Source: Poecilobothrus nobilitatus (Eukaryota > Arthropoda > Insecta > Diptera > Dolichopodidae). Taken from it: DNA of 64,000 bases. Below the pieces are notes generated by a model. The model saw only the letters and a program-made list of their open reading frames with translations. It searched no databases and was not told where the DNA came from. This document shows positions 35,717 through 45,006 of this stretch, in pieces. The stretch's first letter is position 1. Every line of letters begins with the position of its first letter. The stretch is taken from the NCBI GenBank assembly GCA_947095535.1, contig OX352772.1, positions 225,516,994-225,580,993 of the forward strand, written 5' to 3'. Position numbers and translations under genes: made by a program.

Positions 35717-35883
35717 ATGTTTTGAAAATTTTTAGAGATGTATTTTCCACAGGGGATGCAAAACAAATCTTCTTTTTCAGCGTTATGTACCAATTTCAAG
35801 TGGTTTTTCAGGCTATCAGCTCTTGTGAATTTCTTGGAACAGATTTCACAAGCTAATTTTGATCTCTTGTCTTGCGAGTTCAT
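35717..35883 (-). pseudogene. polB: N-terminal zinc fingers of polB relic 2, cut off by the errantivirus
   Basis: The ATG at 35883 starts MNSQDKRSKLACEICSKKF, a full C2H2 finger (C, C, then H and H in NHLKLVH). A second finger opens FCIPCGKY and is lost at the LTR edge. Relic 1 has the same arrangement at 1152-1330. The frame runs on into the LTR, which is not real coding. Confidence 0.7.
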
Positions 35884-36936
35884 TTTTTTTTTTGTTTTTA
35901 TAAAAAATAACGTTATGTTATGCTATTAATATAATTTTATGTTATGAATCGATTATAAATTACACAAATTCTTTTATGTTTTTTTGAAATTGTTATAATG
36001 GATTTATTAAGATTTAAAAATAATACAGTAAGTATATCATAATGTTTATTTTTAAGATTTTTTTATGTAATTCATATATGCATACATAAACTATAAAAAT
36101 AATACATTTGGAATATTTTTATTTCACTTGAAATTAATTAATAAAATAAATGCGAAAGTCATAAATCAATTTATAATAATAGAAAAATATTACAAAAGTC
36201 CTTGACAACTTTTCAAATACTACAACAATGTTGCCATATTAGATATTGAATTTATTATAAATTAAATTCTATGCTACAATTTTTAGGTGTGTTTTTAAAA
36301 ATAAAATGAATAATGATTAAATAAATTAAATTTAAATAAATGCAACAATGTAGTGCATAAATAAAAAATGTTTTTGTTTTTTCATTCTATTAAAAATTAA
36401 TTGTTGCATTGAAAATTCCATGTGTTATTGAATTATTATCTACTCACGATTATTTAATGAATATTTTTTTTTTTTTATTTTACAATATTGTATTATTAAT
36501 TTTTTTATTTTCATATCAAGTTTGAGATGTGTCACGTATTGAAGTCAATGTTGAAAACGCAACTTGTAAGTTGTTGAAAAGATTTATTGTTTTCACAAAG
36601 GAATTTATGAATAAATTTAGTTTAGTTCTTGGTTGCTATAAATAATAATTCGAGGTACATATGTGTCATGCAATTATTTAAGAAATTACATGATAATTGA
36701 CATAGTTCTATTGCATTAGATATAAACTAATAATTACTTAGTTTATGCAGTTTTTTTTAATTAATCAGAATAAAGAAACTATGCATGCATTATGTTTCTA
36801 AAAAAAGTAGTGGGTATTTGCTTTCAAACAGTAGGTATATAATGCTTTGAAAATTCAAAATAGTTCTTTATATAGTTCTTTACTTTGAAAAACGAATAAA
36901 TTTAAAATCAAATCCAATTCAAAATATAAATTGAAA
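35884..36936. other. Divergent intergenic region, no gene
   Basis: AT-rich DNA between the minus-strand polB start and the plus-strand two-exon gene. A bidirectional promoter would be expected here. I see many TATAAA-like words but cannot choose one. No repeat of note. Confidence 0.4.
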
Positions 36937-37388
36937 ATGGTGAGATATTTTTTCGATCAATATTATTTCTGTTATCCTCATTATTTTCAACATTCTAGGT
37001 TTTCACTAATGAATCAATAGCATTAGGAAAGGGTGAACAAGAACTTTTTAAAAATATTGATGTCCTCGCCATAGACAAGATGTATGAAGTTATAACGTTT
37101 AAATTTTTAGATACAAAACGAGGGCAAAAAGTACTACTTTGTGAGGTAAGGGATACGTTCGATAATGAAAAAATAACGTTTTACATGCCGGACAGATTTA
37201 ACAAAAAAGTGTCAACAGATTCTGAATTAAGCGAATTAAACAAAGTAGGTTTCTATATTAAGTTCTTGGGAAGAGACGAACCCAGATGGAAGATGGCTCT
37301 ATTCGAGTTAATACCAATGACGAGTATCGATTCCCAAAAAAAAACTATTGAAATAAAAAAAAAAAAAAACAAAGACCTTACTTTTTAA
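36937..37388 (+). CDS. Small conserved Polinton-associated protein, two exons, ATG-only first exon
   Basis: Exon 1 is predicted to be just ATG 36937-36939, followed by GTGAGA. A 59-bp intron (36940-36998) ends in a TTCTAG acceptor. Exon 2 (36999-37388) is in frame and open to TAA, giving about 131 residues beginning M-VFTNESIALG. An internal ATG at 37080 would give 102 residues. The body has VITFKFLDTKRGQKVLLCEV, FYMPDRF and FYIKFLGRDEPRWKMALFEL, then a Lys-rich tail. Relic 1 keeps the same ATG-GT/AG layout at 66-142 despite heavy decay, which supports the intron. The pattern looks like a small beta-barrel, possibly single-strand DNA binding, but I cannot assign function. Confidence 0.6.
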
Positions 37389-37479
37389 TAAAAGAAAAAA
37401 AATTTAATTTTAAATTGTAAAATTGTTTGTATTTTATATTTCTCGAAACAAATATTTTTCAGGCTAATCCATTTAAATC

Positions 37480-37860
37480 AACCCTTGTTTCCGGAGAGCC
37501 GATATCCGGTCCCCAAAAGTCCAATATTGGTCCTCTGAGGTCTGATCCCCTTTAAAGTGGGGCCTTATTCTGGCGACCTTCTCTCTTGATTCTGGATGGG
37601 ATCCGCGGATGACCGAAATATAGTTCCCAAGGTCCGGTATTAGTCTTTGAGGGTTCGGTCCTCATAGGTCCAAAATATAGCCCCCAAAGTCCAGTATCGG
37701 TCCTTAAGGGTCCGCCATGGGTCCTTGAGGGTCCGGCATCGGTCCTTGAGGGTCCGGTATCGGTTATTGAGGGTCCGGTATCGGTCCTTGAGGGTCCGGT
37801 ATCGGCCTATGCTACTGCTAAAGGCTTCCTTTGGAGCAAGGGGCCAAGGGCCCTAGGGAT
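37480..37860. repeat. GC-rich minisatellite, 21-bp unit
   Basis: From about 37690 to 37806 there are five or so copies of a unit like GGTCCTTGAGGGTCCGGTATC, preceded by looser GGTCC/GGTCCG words from 37480. Same position relative to its neighbours as the 19-bp array at 4600, but with a different period and sequence. Confidence 0.85.
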
Positions 37861-37905
37861 CCTTCTTTTTTCCCTCTTCTTTTTTCTTTTTAAAATCGTA
37901 TTAGG

Positions 37906-37913
37906 TATAAATT
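37906..37913 (+). promoter_or_regulatory. TATA box before the 37965 gene
   Basis: TATAAATT lies in a block (AAATCGTATTAGGTATA then ATTAGAGGTTTTC) almost identical to that at 4861-4895. The gene it served has lost its start codon. Confidence 0.5.
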
Positions 37914-37964
37914 AGAGGTTTTCAAGTTATTTTAATATAGTCAGTATATTAATATAGTCACAAA

Positions 37965-38441
37965 ATATTCCGCAGGAAGGCAGTTGGAAATAGTAAGCAA
38001 TATTTCTTGAAGGAATTTGCTTTGATAGCTGAAGGGTCACTGATAACAAAGCTGTTTATGTTTAAAGCAGCTTACTCATTCGAAGAGTTAAATAGTGATG
38101 TTAAACAGCAGAATGAATTCAACAAAATGCAAATAAATGGGCGTGACTGGGATTATGGATTTATAGAATATTTAGCGATTAAAAATATTTTAAAGGAACA
38201 TTTAAATTCATTCGATGTCGTTTATGTAAAGGGGGAACAGAAAAAGGAATTTTTAGATAAGTTTGTTCCGAGTTCAGTAGAAGTTATCAATTTAGATAAT
38301 GACATTCCATCTATTCAGAAACTAAGGAATTTCACCACCATTTGCCCTCACAATCATATTACGGAAAATTTGCAAAGATGTGCTGTAAAAAATTGTATGA
38401 ATTTATATATGTATTTAATAAAAGAAAATAATTGGTTTTAA
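37965..38441 (+). pseudogene. Homologue of the 4919 gene, start codon lost
   Basis: The frame is open to TAA 38439-38441 and aligns with 4919-5389, but the ATG position reads ATA (37965-37967). Seven codons around the N-terminal ADLQFVI segment are missing in frame, including its conserved Asp. The remaining 144 residues keep YFLKEFALIAEGSL, SFDVVYVKG and the Cys-rich end. Its last 83 bases overlap the minus-strand gene at 38359-39003. The first tandem duplication copy begins inside it at 38345. Confidence 0.6.
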
Positions 38442-39003
38442 AAAATATTTGTTTATTTATTGTTGACCAAGATAATTTTTCCGACAGAAACATAGGTATT
38501 TCATAAAATAGTCTAGAATAGTTACACTGAGCTATGTGTAAATTCATTGGAATGTAGAAATCTTCTTGTTCCAGTCTTAATTTATTCTTTGCGATACATC
38601 TATCAAAATATTTGAATACATATTTTCGTATATTAAGTTCAGCTCCATTGTTATATGACATCACTGCTTGTATAAAATCTAGCCTAAGACAAAAACGAGT
38701 GTACTCATTTAGCTGCAATGTAAGTTTTTTAGTGTGCTCTGCATGATTAAATGTTAGCGAAAATCCTTTTGAATTAATTTTGCTTGACTGTTTTTAAAAT
38801 CATGATAAAATGTATACCATTCCAAATAATTCATTTCGCTTATAACTTTGTTTTGTCGTTGAAAAATTATTGATGCATCAAAATTTTCAATATTAAATCC
38901 AATTTGAATTTTTATGGCTTGTTTTTTATCCAAAAAATAAATATAGCTGAGGTGGCTCACCTTTTTGTGTTTCAAATACTGCTAAATTTGTTGATTGCTC
39001 CAT
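38359..39003 (-). pseudogene. Small Polinton protein, minus strand, copy 1
   Basis: ATG 39003-39001 (MEQSTN), a frameshift near 38940, an open part to 38754 (IKIQIGFNIENFD, EMNYLEWYTFYHDF), another frameshift near 38750, then 38718-38359 (FCLRLDFIQAVMSYNNGAEL). Same gene as 5538-5990. Both frameshifts recur exactly in the duplicate. Possible ssDNA- or RNA-binding protein; not proven. Confidence 0.6.
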
Positions 39004-39042
39004 CGTTTTTGTTTTAACTGATGAATTCTATTTTAGAATTTT

Positions 39043-39519
39043 CTATTTATAGTTTTTCTTCCACATTTTTTTAAAAATTTTTCGAAATATTCTTTGTAGT
39101 TTTTTATCATTTTTAAGTGGGGATGATGTGTCGAATAAAATAAGAAAATATTTTATGCTTTTACGGGAACTTCGCATCCATAGATATACACAACAATAAT
39201 GTCCGCAAACAGATGTTAAATTACTTTGTAAACGCCTATTGTTTAAAACAAAACATGTTGATTGATTTTGTAGAAATTTTATAATCTCATTGTGAAACGG
39301 GGGATTTTCAAATGAATCAAAATATTCCGCACACCCTTGAACTGGAACAAATATTGCTAACCAATATGTTCCCTTTTCATTAGAAGTATCGGTATTTACC
39401 ACCAAAATACTAGGTTTTAAAACTTGTTTTGGTAATTGATCAAGAGCATAAACGCCTCTAAATATTTTATGTGTTAACTTATTACATTTCAGGAGCTTCG
39501 AAATCTGAAGTGTATTCAT
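39043..39519 (-). CDS. Adenovirus-type cysteine protease (Polinton maturation protease), catalytic His replaced
   Basis: An ATG at 39519 (MNTLQ) fits the family start; the open frame extends slightly upstream without ATG. The 158-residue protein shows the adenain-like order: RGVYALDQLP, VVNTDT, then GTYW where the family has a His just before Trp, EYFDSF (acidic residue), and SVCGHYCC with the nucleophile Cys in a GHYC context. The frame is intact, but the His to Tyr change (a TAT codon) should abolish activity. The enzyme normally processes capsid precursors. Its start overlaps the end of the 39482-39844 gene by 38 bases. Duplicate at 43004. Confidence 0.8.
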   Translation of the reverse strand: MNTLQISKLLKCNKLTHKIFRGVYALDQLPKQVLKPSILVVNTDTSNEKGTYWLAIFVPVQGCAEYFDSFENPPFHNEIIKFLQNQSTCFVLNNRRLQSNLTSVCGHYCCVYLWMRSSRKSIKYFLILFDTSSPLKNDKKLQRIFRKIFKKMWKKNYK

Positions 39520-39844
39520 CTTGCAAACGTGATATATCAATTAGTCGAGTATTTCCTCCTATAAATGTTGTCAAAAATTCTGCTTTAAGTTTTCCATTTG
39601 TTAAGACTATATCGAATTTTTCAAGCAAATTTATTAAGTTTTTAGTTATTTTTTCGTTATCGATATGTCTAAAAGAGTAATTCGCAATATCTGTTTTTAT
39701 TAAATCTCTGACAGAAAATTTATACTTTAATTCTTTTACAATAACTTTACATTTTTCTTTTATACCAGCCACAGTAATATTTTTTACAAATATTGTATTG
39801 TTATCGTCCTTACAGAACGATAAATCTACTAGAGCACATGTCAT
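39482..39844 (-). CDS. Second, divergent member of the 4919-gene family
   Basis: ATG 39844-39842; 120 residues, open. The plan follows the 4919 protein: ALVDLSFC with NNTIFVKNI (N-terminal beta block with Asp), KYKFSVRDL, EKFDIVLTNGK aligned to FDVIYVKG, then TRLIDISRLQDEY. It lacks the Cys/His tail. It sits between the capsid and protease genes and overlaps the protease start. Possibly a nuclease-like fold; function unknown. Duplicate at 43443-43805. Confidence 0.55.
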   Translation of the reverse strand: MTCALVDLSFCKDDNNTIFVKNITVAGIKEKCKVIVKELKYKFSVRDLIKTDIANYSFRHIDNEKITKNLINLLEKFDIVLTNGKLKAEFLTTFIGGNTRLIDISRLQDEYTSDFEAPEM

Positions 39845-39880
39845 TTTGAAATGAATAGAGATGGTTCACTCAACTTCCTT

Positions 39881-40992
39881 TTATATGTTCACGTAAACGT
39901 TACGATTTTTATCAAATTCGATATTAGCATCGAATTCTGCAAATACGATACAAGTTAATGGAGAGCTGAGTCTTGCTTCAATCTTTACTACTCCCTGGTT
40001 TAATAAACTCTGACATGTATCTGTTTCCGAGCCGTCTGGTGATAAATCAAAAGCCAGTATTGTATAACCTTTTGAAAATAGTTCTTTTAAAATTTGATGT
40101 ACTTTATCAGAATGTTGTATACCTAAATAATGTTAAATATGCTCGGAAATTACAAAAATTATTCGATGTAAAACTTGTTTCAATTGCAGAGTTTGGTGTA
40201 GGCACTCCATTCACATATAATTGAAATTGTGTGAGATTTTGATGGTAGAAATGGTATGGATTTTTTGACTTCTTACCATTGAAATTTTCATTATTAACCA
40301 TACAAAATACTAGAGCTTTTGGTATTTGCCCTATAAATATATTATCCAATGATATGTTAGATGTATTAGCTGGAATTGTAAATGTTTTGGTTTCACTTCT
40401 CGTATAAAAATATTTCGCGTTAACCTTTTCTAGTACAGTATTATGTGCTATCAGTATGCTAGGATTAATTGTTAAGTGTTTCTTGTATAATGTAGCTTCG
40501 AGAATTTTTAAATAGCTTTCATCGGCATCGTTAAAGAAAATAAAAAAATCTTGTTTTTTTAGGGCTAAAGCAATTCGAATGTCAACATTATTTAAAAGTA
40601 ATTTAGGAGTATTGAAGAAATCTACATGTAATTTTTCCATTAATTCTACTACTGTAGAATTGTTGTATGATTTTTGTCTTGATTTAGAACCAGAATTGTT
40701 AAAATCATTTACATTTGGTTTATCCAATTCTCAACCAGATGCTGCCAGATGTGCTTGATTGGAATCTGTACCATAATTTAGTAAACTAGTTAAGTATGCT
40801 TTATAATGGTATAAGGAGTCTGAAGGAGTGATGTTTTTTCCGTTTAGAGTTACATTACATTGTTTAATTAAAGAGTGTAATAACTTATTTATAACACTGG
40901 GCTGCGGAGCTGGCCCAGTGTAATAAAGGCCCAATATCGCTGACTCCTCCACCTACTTGAGAGGAATAATATCTCAAGTAATCTCTTTCCAT
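39881..40992 (-). pseudogene. Major capsid protein (double jelly roll), fused to a small capsid gene start, broken; copy 1
   Basis: ATG 40992-40990 begins MERDYLRYYSSQVGGG, the N-terminus of the small pVI/PY-like Polinton protein. About 25 codons later the reading becomes an internal part of the major capsid protein (INKLLHSLIKQCNV, SLYHYKAYLTSLLNYG), so a deletion removed the rest of the small gene and the first part of the capsid gene. An in-frame TGA lies at 40733-40731. The middle (DIRIALALKKQDFFIFFN, FTIPANTSNIS) is open to 40107, then shifts frame near 40125. The C-terminus (FDLSPDGSET, IVFAEFDANIEF) ends at TAA 39883-39881. Identification rests on these typical C-terminal and jelly-roll blocks and on gene order. 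Confidence 0.75.
40894..40921. repeat. Hairpin at the capsid fusion junction
   Basis: ACACTGGGC and GCCCAGTGT form a perfect 9-bp stem around a 10-base GC-rich loop. It lies exactly where the small capsid gene passes into the major capsid gene. Duplicate at 44855-44882. Confidence 0.7.
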
Positions 40993-41045
40993 ATTTGATA
41001 TGATATCATATTTGAGTAGTAGTATTTATATTGTTTTTATGGCAA

Positions 41046-41958
41046 TCAATGCTTTTTAAAGTGTAATACAATTTTTGTTGGATAGTAACTGGAAACAAAA
41101 TTTATTCCAGCGCCGTATTGGTTGCAAATTTTAATCGCTATTGTTTCAAAACAATTTTTTTCTATAGGTATGTAATGAACATTTTCAAATTCAATATTTG
41201 TAGGTATTCTACAATTTTCTATGTTGATAGCTCTCAATGCACGCACTTTGCTACTTCCAAAAACAGATGATTGAAAAATTTGAACAAATCATCACCATTC
41301 CACTCAATTCATCTTTATTATTAGCAAAAGCTAATTTGAATAGTTCAGGTAATTTTGTTTTGAAATTTTTTATATTTTTTTTCTGTTGAAATAATTCAGT
41401 TAATAATGTTTTTACGTTATAACTTTGATTAACTTTTATATAGAAACTATCTTCATCAAAAGTTTGTGATATTCGAATTAAATCGGTTAGATTCTGACAC
41501 TTTTTTAAATGTTACATCATCATAATTTTATGGATTAGAGATATATGTCAAAACTTCATTAAAAAATTCTTTAAAAACCTGATTTCGAGTAAATCCAGGA
41601 TTAGGAGTTATATTTTTAATAAGAGTTGTCAAAAAATTAAACTTTTAATCATCCAAATGTGATTCCGAATCATCATATGAATAATATGTGTAGCCTATAG
41701 ATTTGGTTACTTTGATTTTTTCAAGAGGTTTTCAATATTTGTTACATAAACATTATACTGTCCAATATTAATAAAAGCACATTTCTCTTTATTAAATTCT
41801 TCTGTTTGTAGGAAATCGTTCAGATATATTTCTGAAAGACCAACTTTCCAATTTCTATTTCTTAAATCAAAGTGAATAGGTAATTTATTTTCGAATGATG
41901 CTAACGTGTTGTCTGGAAACAGTGTTAAATTATCATTACTAAACAATGTTACATAGAA
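41046..41958 (-). pseudogene. Penton-like minor capsid protein, copy 1
   Basis: The N-terminal part (about 41958-41707) reads FYVTLFSNDNLTLFPDNTLA, then NKLPIHFDL and WKVGLSEIY, the opening typical of Polinton minor capsid proteins. It lacks a clean ATG in frame. The middle (41700-41250) has several frame breaks. The C-terminal part (41246-41046) has NVHYIPIEKNCFETI and KIVLHFKKH, typical of the end of this protein. It would form the capsid vertex. It is followed on the minus strand by the small capsid/major capsid fusion, the usual Polinton order. Confidence 0.68.
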
Positions 41959-41998
41959 GTCATCTTGACAACTATTTATATGTTGTCCATTCCGGTGT

Positions 41999-42277
41999 TC
42001 ATGAAGTTCTTAATTTTGGACTTCTTAGTAAAGGTTTTAGTTTTCGTTTTTTTGTTTCAGAAAACTGTGAAAGTATAGTTGAGGAAATTGATCTACCGCC
42101 CGATCTTAGTGTTTTCTTTTTTTCAGGAGATGGTACAGCAATGGTAATTAATTTTTCATTTTTCAACATTTCAGTTTGAGCTAATTTTTTAAATAAATTT
42201 TCATCATCCAAATCATAATGTGTTAAATTGATATCCATATTTGAATGTTCTTTTTTAGGATCATATTCACTCTTCAC
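41999..42277 (-). CDS. Unknown Polinton ORF upstream of the minor capsid gene, copy 1
   Basis: The open frame carries SNMDINLTHYDLDDENLFKKL, a region of helix potential, then a Lys/Arg-rich part (PEKKKTLRSGGRS, ETKKRKLKPL). The first ATG is at 42238. A short acidic-helical start plus a basic tail is often seen in virion assembly or core proteins of this group, but I do not recognise the family. The duplicate (45960-46238) is identical in the frame. Confidence 0.4.
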   Translation of the reverse strand: MKSEYDPKKEHSNMDINLTHYDLDDENLFKKLAQTEMLKNEKLITIAVPSPEKKKTLRSGGRSISSTILSQFSETKKRKLKPLLRSPKLRTS

Positions 42278-42319
42278 AGATCATCAGTAACTAATGGTAA
42301 AAAATCCCTCACAATCATA

Positions 42320-42964
42320 TTACGGAAAATTTGCAAAGATGTGCTGTAAAAAATTGTATGAATTTATATATGTATTTAATAAAAGAAAATAATTGGTTTT
42401 AAAAAATATTTGTTTATTTATTGTTGACCAAGATAATTTTTCCGACAGAAACATAGGTATTTCATAAAATAGTCTAGAATAGTTACACTGAGCTATGTGT
42501 AAATTCATTGGAATGTAGAAATCTTCTTGTTCCAGTCTTAATTTATTCTTTGCGATACATCTATCAAAATATTTGAATACATATTTTCGTATATTAAGTT
42601 CAGCTCCATTGTTATATGACATCACTGCTTGTATAAAATCTAGCCTAAGACAAAAACGAGTGTACTCATTTAGCTGCAATGTAAGTTTTTTAGTGTGCTC
42701 TGCATGATTAAATGTTAGCGAAAATCCTTTTGAATTAATTTTGCTTGACTGTTTTTAAAATCATGATAAAATGTATACCATTCCAAATAATTCATTTCGC
42801 TTATAACTTTGTTTTGTCGTTGAAAAATTATTGATGCATCAAAATTTTCAATATTAAATCCAATTTGAATTTTTATGGCTTGTTTTTTATCCAAAAAATA
42901 AATATAGCTGAGGTGGCTCACCTTTTTGTGTTTCAAATACTTCTAAATTTGTTGATTGCTCCAT
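42320..42964 (-). pseudogene. Small Polinton protein, copy 2
   Basis: Same two frameshifts as 38359-39003; one base differs within the gene (42942 T). Because the duplication edge lies just downstream, this copy is not overlapped by the full plus-strand gene. Confidence 0.6.
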
Positions 42965-43003
42965 CGTTTTTGTTTTAACTGATGAATTCTATTTTAGAAT
43001 TTT

Positions 43004-43480
43004 CTATTTATAGTTTTTCTTCCACATTTTTTTAAAAATTTTTCGAAATATTCTTTGTATTTTTTTATCATTTTTAAGTGGGGATGATGTGTCGAATAAA
43101 ATAAGAAAATATTTTATGCTTTTACGGGAACTTCGCATCCATAGATATACACAACAATAATGTCCGCAAACAGATGTTAAATTACTTTGTAAACGCCTAT
43201 TGTTTAAAACAAAACATGTTGATTGATTTTGTAGAAATTTTATAATCTCATTGTGAAACGGGGGATTTTCAAATGAATCAAAATATTCCGCACACCCTTG
43301 AACTGGAACAAATATTGCTAACCAATATGTTCCCTTTTCATTAGAAGTATCGGTATTTACCACCAAAATACTAGGTTTTAAAACTTGTTTTGGTAATTGA
43401 TCAAGAGCATAAACGCCTCTAAATATTTTATGTGTTAACTTATTACATTTCAGGAGCTTCGAAATCTGAAGTGTATTCAT
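43004..43480 (-). CDS. Adenovirus-type cysteine protease, copy 2, same His loss
   Basis: Identical to 39043-39519 except one substitution (43060, Leu to Ile near the C-terminus in NDKKIQRIF). It carries the same GTYW in place of the catalytic His-Trp, showing that the lesion preceded the duplication. Confidence 0.8.
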   Translation of the reverse strand: MNTLQISKLLKCNKLTHKIFRGVYALDQLPKQVLKPSILVVNTDTSNEKGTYWLAIFVPVQGCAEYFDSFENPPFHNEIIKFLQNQSTCFVLNNRRLQSNLTSVCGHYCCVYLWMRSSRKSIKYFLILFDTSSPLKNDKKIQRIFRKIFKKMWKKNYK

Positions 43481-43805
43481 CTTGCAAACGTGATATATCA
43501 ATTAGTCGAGTATTTCCTCCTATAAATGTTGTCAAAAATTCTGCTTTAAGTTTTCCATTTGTTAAGACTATATCGAATTTTTCAAGCAAATTTATTAAGT
43601 TTTTAGTTATTTTTTCGTTATCGATATGTCTAAAAGAGTAATTCGCAATATCTGTTTTTATTAAATCTCTGACAGAAAATTTATACTTTAATTCTTTTAC
43701 AATAACTTTACATTTTTCTTTTATACCAGCCACAGTAATATTTTTTACAAATATTGTATTGTTATCGTCCTTACAGAACGATAAATCTACTAGAGCACAT
43801 GTCAT
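43443..43805 (-). CDS. Second member of the 4919-gene family, duplicate
   Basis: Identical to 39482-39844 as far as I could compare, with the same 38-base overlap onto the protease start. Confidence 0.55.
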   Translation of the reverse strand: MTCALVDLSFCKDDNNTIFVKNITVAGIKEKCKVIVKELKYKFSVRDLIKTDIANYSFRHIDNEKITKNLINLLEKFDIVLTNGKLKAEFLTTFIGGNTRLIDISRLQDEYTSDFEAPEM

Positions 43806-43841
43806 TTTGAAATGAATAGAGATGGTTCACTCAACTTCCTT

Positions 43842-44953
43842 TTATATGTTCACGTAAACGTTACGATTTTTATCAAATTCGATATTAGCATCGAATTCTG
43901 CAAATACGATACAAGTTAATGGAGAGCTGAGTCTTGCTTCAATCTTTACTACTCCCTGGTTTAATAAACTCTGACATGTATCTGTTTCCGAGCCGTCTGG
44001 TGATAAATCAAAAGCCAGTATTGTATAACCTTTTGAAAATAGTTCTTTTAAAATTTGATGTACTTTATCAGAATGATGTATACCTAAATAATGTTAAATA
44101 TGCTCGGAAATTACAAAAATTATTCGATGTAAAACTTGTTTCAATTGCAGAGTTTGGTGTAGGCACTCCATTCACATATAATTGAAATTGTGTGAGATTT
44201 TGATGGTAGAAATGGTATGGATTTTTTGACTTCTTACCATTGAAATTTTCATTATTAACCATACAAAATACTAGAGCTTTTGGTATTTGCCCTATAAATA
44301 TATTATCCAATGATATGTTAGATGTATTAGCTGGAATTGTAAATGTTTTGGTTTCACTTCTCGTATAAAAATATTTCGCGTTAACCTTTTCTAGTACAGT
44401 ATTATGTGCTATCAGTATGCTAGGATTAATTGTTAAGTGTTTCTTGTATAATGTAGCTTCGAGAATTTTTAAATAGCTTTCATCGGCATCGTTAAAGAAA
44501 ATAAAAAAATCTTGTTTTTTTAGGGCTAAAGCAATTCGAATGTCAACATTATTTAAAAGTAATTTAGGAGTATTGAAGAAATCTACATGTAATTTTTCCA
44601 TTAATTCTACTACTGTAGAATTGTTGTATGATTTTTGTCTTGATTTAGAACCAGAATTGTTAAAATCATTTACATTTGGTTTATCCAATTCTCAACCAGA
44701 TGCTGCCAGATGTGCTTGATTGGAATCTGTACCATAATTTAGTAAACTAGTTAAGTATGCTTTATAATGGTATAAGGAGTCTGAAGGAGTGATGTTTTTT
44801 CCGTTTAGAGTTACATTACATTGTTTAATTAAAGAGTGTAATAACTTATTTATAACACTGGGCTGCGGAGCTGGCCCAGTGTAATAAAGGCCCAATATCG
44901 CTGACTCCTCCACCTACTTGAGAGGAATAATATCTCAAGTAATCTCTTTCCAT
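43842..44953 (-). pseudogene. Small capsid/major capsid fusion, copy 2, broken
   Basis: Same fusion, same in-frame TGA (44694-44692) and same frameshift near 44086 as copy 1. One substitution at 44076 changes a residue by the frameshift (RYTSF against RYTTF). Confidence 0.75.
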
Positions 44954-45006
44954 ATTTGATATGATATCATATTTGAGTAGTAGTATTTATATTGTTTTTA
45001 TGGCAA

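Larger units (their letters stand above)
38345..42305. repeat. 3,961-bp tandem duplication, copy 1
   Basis: Every base position I compared recurs 3,961 bases downstream. Four substitutions were seen: 38981 G to T, 39099 G to T, 40115 T to A and 41579 C to T in copy 2. The left edge is CCCTCACAATCAT at 38345; the copy ends in AATGGTAAAAAATC. Edges share at most one base, so microhomology is minimal. Confidence 0.95.

Noticed and set aside
39471..39680. Plus-strand open frames within the duplicated cluster (also 39973-40224, 41946-42179 and their copies)
   Set aside because: They are antisense to better supported minus-strand Polinton genes.
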